Source: Chloroflexi bacterium AL-N1
GTDB lineage: Bacteria > Chloroflexota > Chloroflexia > Chloroflexales > Roseiflexaceae
Direction of reading: 5' to 3'
NCBI GenBank assembly: GCA_013122435.1
Contig: WYDT01000012.1
Coordinates: 124,001 to 188,000, forward strand
DNA: 64,000 nt
Position 1 is the first letter of the stretch; the number at the start of each line of letters is the position of its first letter. The notes below the pieces were generated by a model that saw nothing but the letters and a program-made list of their open reading frames with translations, was not told the origin of the DNA and searched no databases. Shown piece after piece: positions 61,530 through 64,000 of this stretch. Made by a program: the position numbers and the translations under genes.

Positions 61530-63887
61530 ATGCAACATACTAAACGATCTATTACTGTTACTATTGGGTTATTGGTAGTATTTGCGCTTGGCAGTCTGAG
61601 TATGATATGGTCTTTTGCTACCCAAGCACAAATGATGGAAGAGGATGCACCAGCAATAACAAATGATACTGAACGGATTACGAATGGTACCTTCGATGAG
61701 AACACGAATGGTTGGTGGACAACTGCAAATACGACCCTTGAACATGCAACTGACAAGGCATGTTTCGGTATTCCTGGTGGGACAACCAATCCATGGGATG
61801 TCATCGCCGGACAGGATAACATCCTGCTGGAAGAGGGTCAGGACTATCTCCTTACGTTTGATGCCTATGCAGATGCTCCCATTACCATACGTAGCGTAAC
61901 TCAGTTAGGTCAGCCACCGTACACTGCACCTTTCTCGCAAGATATTGATTTGACCACCGAGACTCAATCATTTGAGTTCACCTTTGTTTCGACCTTATCC
62001 ATCGATAATGGTCAATTCCTATTTCAGGTTGGTGGAAGCGCTGATACATTTAATATGTGTTTTGACAATGTTTCCCTCAAAGGAGGAAATCAAGAACCCC
62101 CAACATACGAACCTGATACAGGTTCTACAGTTCGTGTCAATCAGGTTGGGTATATTCCTACACTACCGAAATACGCATCTGTTGTCACTGATACCACCAC
62201 ACCTCTTATGTGGGAATTAAAAGATCAGAGTGGAAACGTAGTGGAAAGTGGGAACACTACTGTTTTTGGCTACGATGAAGCATCAGATGATCCCGTGCAC
62301 CTCATAGATTTCAGCGATTTCGATACCGCTGGTACCGACTATGTGCTTGATATAAACGGGATCGAGAGTTATCCTTTCGATCTTTCGACATCACTCTACG
62401 ATCAATTGCGCTACGATGCACTAACCTACTTCTATCATAATCGTAGTGGCATTGAAATCGATTCCCACTACGTCGGCGAAGAGTATGCACGTCCTGCAGG
62501 GCATATCGGCGTGGAACCAAATCAGGGTGATACAAGTGTTTCCTGTGCACCAGATATCGACTGCGATTACGCACTTGACGTTTCCGGCGGCTGGTATGAC
62601 GCTGGCGATTACGGCAAATATGTTGTGAATGGTGGCATTTCGCTCTGGACCATGCTCAATCAGTATGAACGCACCTTCCATATTGATAGTGCAAATACTG
62701 ATGCCTTTGCCGATGGGAAGATGGCTATTCCCGAGGATGACAATGACGTTCCCGACATTCTTGACGAAGCACGCTGGCAAATGGAGTTCTTGCTTAAGAT
62801 GCAGGTGCCAGAAGGCGAGACCAAAGCGGGTATGGCCCACCACAAAATGCACGATGCTCAGTGGACACCCCTACCTATGTTGCCCCACCTTGATCCTCAA
62901 CCACGCTACTTGCGGCCACCCAGCACGGCGGCTACATTGAATCTGGCCGCCACAGGCGCACAATGTGCCCGCATCTGGGAGACTATTGATCCGACATTTG
63001 CCCAGCAATGTTTGACGGCTGCAGAAACTGCCTGGCAAGCAGCCCTTGATAATCCTGAGGACTATGCGCCAGTTAGCGATACAACAGGTGGTGGTCCTTA
63101 CAATGATGATAATGTCACCGATGAGTTCTATTGGGCTGCTGCCGAACTCTTTATCACAACAGGTGAAGCTGTATACCAAGACTATATGGCCGAATCATCC
63201 CATTATAAAGGTGCCAGCCTGTCAGCAGAGGGTTTCTTTTGGGGAGAAGTAGCGGCGCTCGGTGATCTCTCCCTCGCTCTTATACCAAATGAACTGGCTA
63301 CTGAAGACATTAACGATATACGTACTGCTATCGCTACTACTGCCGACACAATGGTAGCAAACATCAACACACAAGGGTACCCCACACCATACAAACCCGA
63401 TACAGGTGAATATGTATGGGGCTCAAATAGCAGTGTCCTGAACAACGCTATTATGATGGCTGCCGCCTATGATTATACACAGGATACCACCTATCGCGAT
63501 GCGGTATTTGCGGCGATGGATTATCTGTTGGGACGTAATGGTCTCAATCAATCGTACATTACCGGGTATGGTGAAAAGGCATCGCAAAATCAGCACCACC
63601 GTTTCTGGGCTAACCAGAATGATAGCAACCTGCCAAATCCACCTGCCGGTACGCTAGCTGGAGGGCCCAATTCAGGACTGCAAGATCCAGTGGCAGTACG
63701 CGATCTTGTAGGATGTGCGCCACAAAAATGCTATATCGATGATATTGAATCTTACTCAACGAATGAAGTAACGATTAACTGGAATGCGCCGCTGGCGTGG
63801 ATCGCTCATTTTCTGAGTGAACAGGCTAACCAGGCTTCAGGAGAGCAAACATCCACTACGGTGTACTTACCCATAATTGCAGGGTGA
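61530..63887 (+). CDS. secreted GH9 cellulase with CBM4-like and Ig-like N-terminal modules
   Basis: A 785-residue secreted protein. A signal/anchor segment (ITVTIGLLVVFALGSLSMIW) is followed by a CBM4/9-type module (NGTFDENTNGWWTT to FNMCFDNVSLKGG, residues 50-185), a CelD_N Ig-like domain (VRVNQVGYIPTLPKYASVVT to about 290) and the GH9 barrel (SGGWYDAGDYGKYV base motif; EVTINWNAPLAWIAHFL acid region). This is theme-B GH9 architecture, distinct from the GH9-CBM3 enzyme upstream; such enzymes are often endo- or exo-acting. The chain ends in a hydrophobic TVYLPIIAG, seen at the end of many secreted Chloroflexota proteins. GGGGAAAGTTGC precedes the ATG at 61530. Confidence 0.93.
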   Translation: MQHTKRSITVTIGLLVVFALGSLSMIWSFATQAQMMEEDAPAITNDTERITNGTFDENTNGWWTTANTTLEHATDKACFGIPGGTTNPWDVIAGQDNILLEEGQDYLLTFDAYADAPITIRSVTQLGQPPYTAPFSQDIDLTTETQSFEFTFVSTLSIDNGQFLFQVGGSADTFNMCFDNVSLKGGNQEPPTYEPDTGSTVRVNQVGYIPTLPKYASVVTDTTTPLMWELKDQSGNVVESGNTTVFGYDEASDDPVHLIDFSDFDTAGTDYVLDINGIESYPFDLSTSLYDQLRYDALTYFYHNRSGIEIDSHYVGEEYARPAGHIGVEPNQGDTSVSCAPDIDCDYALDVSGGWYDAGDYGKYVVNGGISLWTMLNQYERTFHIDSANTDAFADGKMAIPEDDNDVPDILDEARWQMEFLLKMQVPEGETKAGMAHHKMHDAQWTPLPMLPHLDPQPRYLRPPSTAATLNLAATGAQCARIWETIDPTFAQQCLTAAETAWQAALDNPEDYAPVSDTTGGGPYNDDNVTDEFYWAAAELFITTGEAVYQDYMAESSHYKGASLSAEGFFWGEVAALGDLSLALIPNELATEDINDIRTAIATTADTMVANINTQGYPTPYKPDTGEYVWGSNSSVLNNAIMMAAAYDYTQDTTYRDAVFAAMDYLLGRNGLNQSYITGYGEKASQNQHHRFWANQNDSNLPNPPAGTLAGGPNSGLQDPVAVRDLVGCAPQKCYIDDIESYSTNEVTINWNAPLAWIAHFLSEQANQASGEQTSTTVYLPIIAG

Positions 63888-63993
63888 ATTACGCAATTCG
63901 TAATCAGTGGAATATGTGGTTGTGTGGCTAAGATACCCATCACTAATAATGATAATCCTATTGATGGATAGAGATTGGAAGGAGATGTTTCTG

Positions 63994-64000
63994 ATGAGTA
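63994..64000 (+). CDS. probable start of a next gene, cut by the window edge
   Basis: ATG at 63994 follows GGAAGGAGATGTTTCTG, a good ribosome site. Only Met-Ser is visible, so identity is unknown. Another cellulose-related gene would fit the context. Confidence 0.35.

Noticed and set aside
56256..63887. Cellulosome
   Set aside because: No dockerin or cohesin repeats are visible; all three enzymes carry their own binding modules and act as free enzymes.

Overview
The window is a chromosomal stretch of a bacterium with roughly even base composition. It uses Shine-Dalgarno starts and sigma70-type promoters (TTGACA, 17 bp, TATAAT-like), and its tRNAs carry an encoded CCA end. A free-enzyme cellulase set (GH9 and GH48 with CBM2, CBM3 and CBM4-like modules), LacI-controlled sugar importers without their own ATPases, SPW-repeat, SCO6745-type, FIST and AfsR-like proteins fit a filamentous Chloroflexota member such as Herpetosiphon. 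That assignment is inference from gene content; there is no rRNA or marker tree here.

Layout. 1-2.4 kb: a KefF-like quinone reductase coupled to a gene cut by the window edge, a broken DUF6745 gene carrying a scrap of a neighbouring gene, and a small secreted protein. 2.4-3.7 kb: no genes, a GGGTTA-like G-rich run and a diverged direct repeat. 3.7-8.3 kb: a large regulator (degenerate receiver, winged helix, NB-ARC-like ATPase, TPRs), then an SRPBCC / ArsR-type regulator / frameshifted AHSA1 operon behind tandem palindromes. 8.3-14.2 kb, minus strand: two acyl-CoA dehydrogenases around a nucleotidyltransferase with a MenA-like N-terminus, a FIST-STAS signalling pair and a rhodanese lipoprotein. 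14.5-22.2 kb: a large membrane protein, SPW protein, OsmC, PcrA-type helicase and a secreted repeat protein.

22.2-25 kb is the most unfamiliar part. A consensus promoter with an operator-like palindrome at its start point drives a zinc-ribbon gene, an unknown gene and a gene with a HEPN-like RX6H motif. 25-37 kb is a carbohydrate locus: a GH13 alpha-glucosidase, a LacI regulator, and divergently a GH88-like unsaturated uronyl hydrolase, a secreted heparinase-II/III-like lyase and an LplABC/YtcQP-type importer. An SCO6745 pseudogene follows. 37.7-46.5 kb is housekeeping and signalling: tartrate/D-malate dehydrogenase, DAHP synthase, tRNA-Leu and tRNA-Gln, a CoA-binding protein, a LysR regulator, a DegS/DegU-like pair and a family-5 binding protein. 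46.5-48.7 kb is a graveyard of two frameshifted secreted-protein genes.

49-64 kb is a coherent cellulose-use region. A LacI regulator sits behind a promoter whose -10 is overlapped by the actinobacterial CelR/CebR box sequence TGGGAGCGCTCCCA, with a related palindrome 103 bp upstream. A cellobiose-type binding protein, two permeases and a GH1 beta-glucosidase follow, then an orphan winged-helix protein and three secreted cellulases (GH9-CBM3-CBM2, CBM2-GH48, CBM4-like-GH9). The expected flow is extracellular cellulose to cello-oligosaccharides, import, then intracellular hydrolysis to glucose. The two CBM2 modules share 257 identical bases. Several small genes here carry single-base frameshifts, so decay and assembly error both need to be considered.
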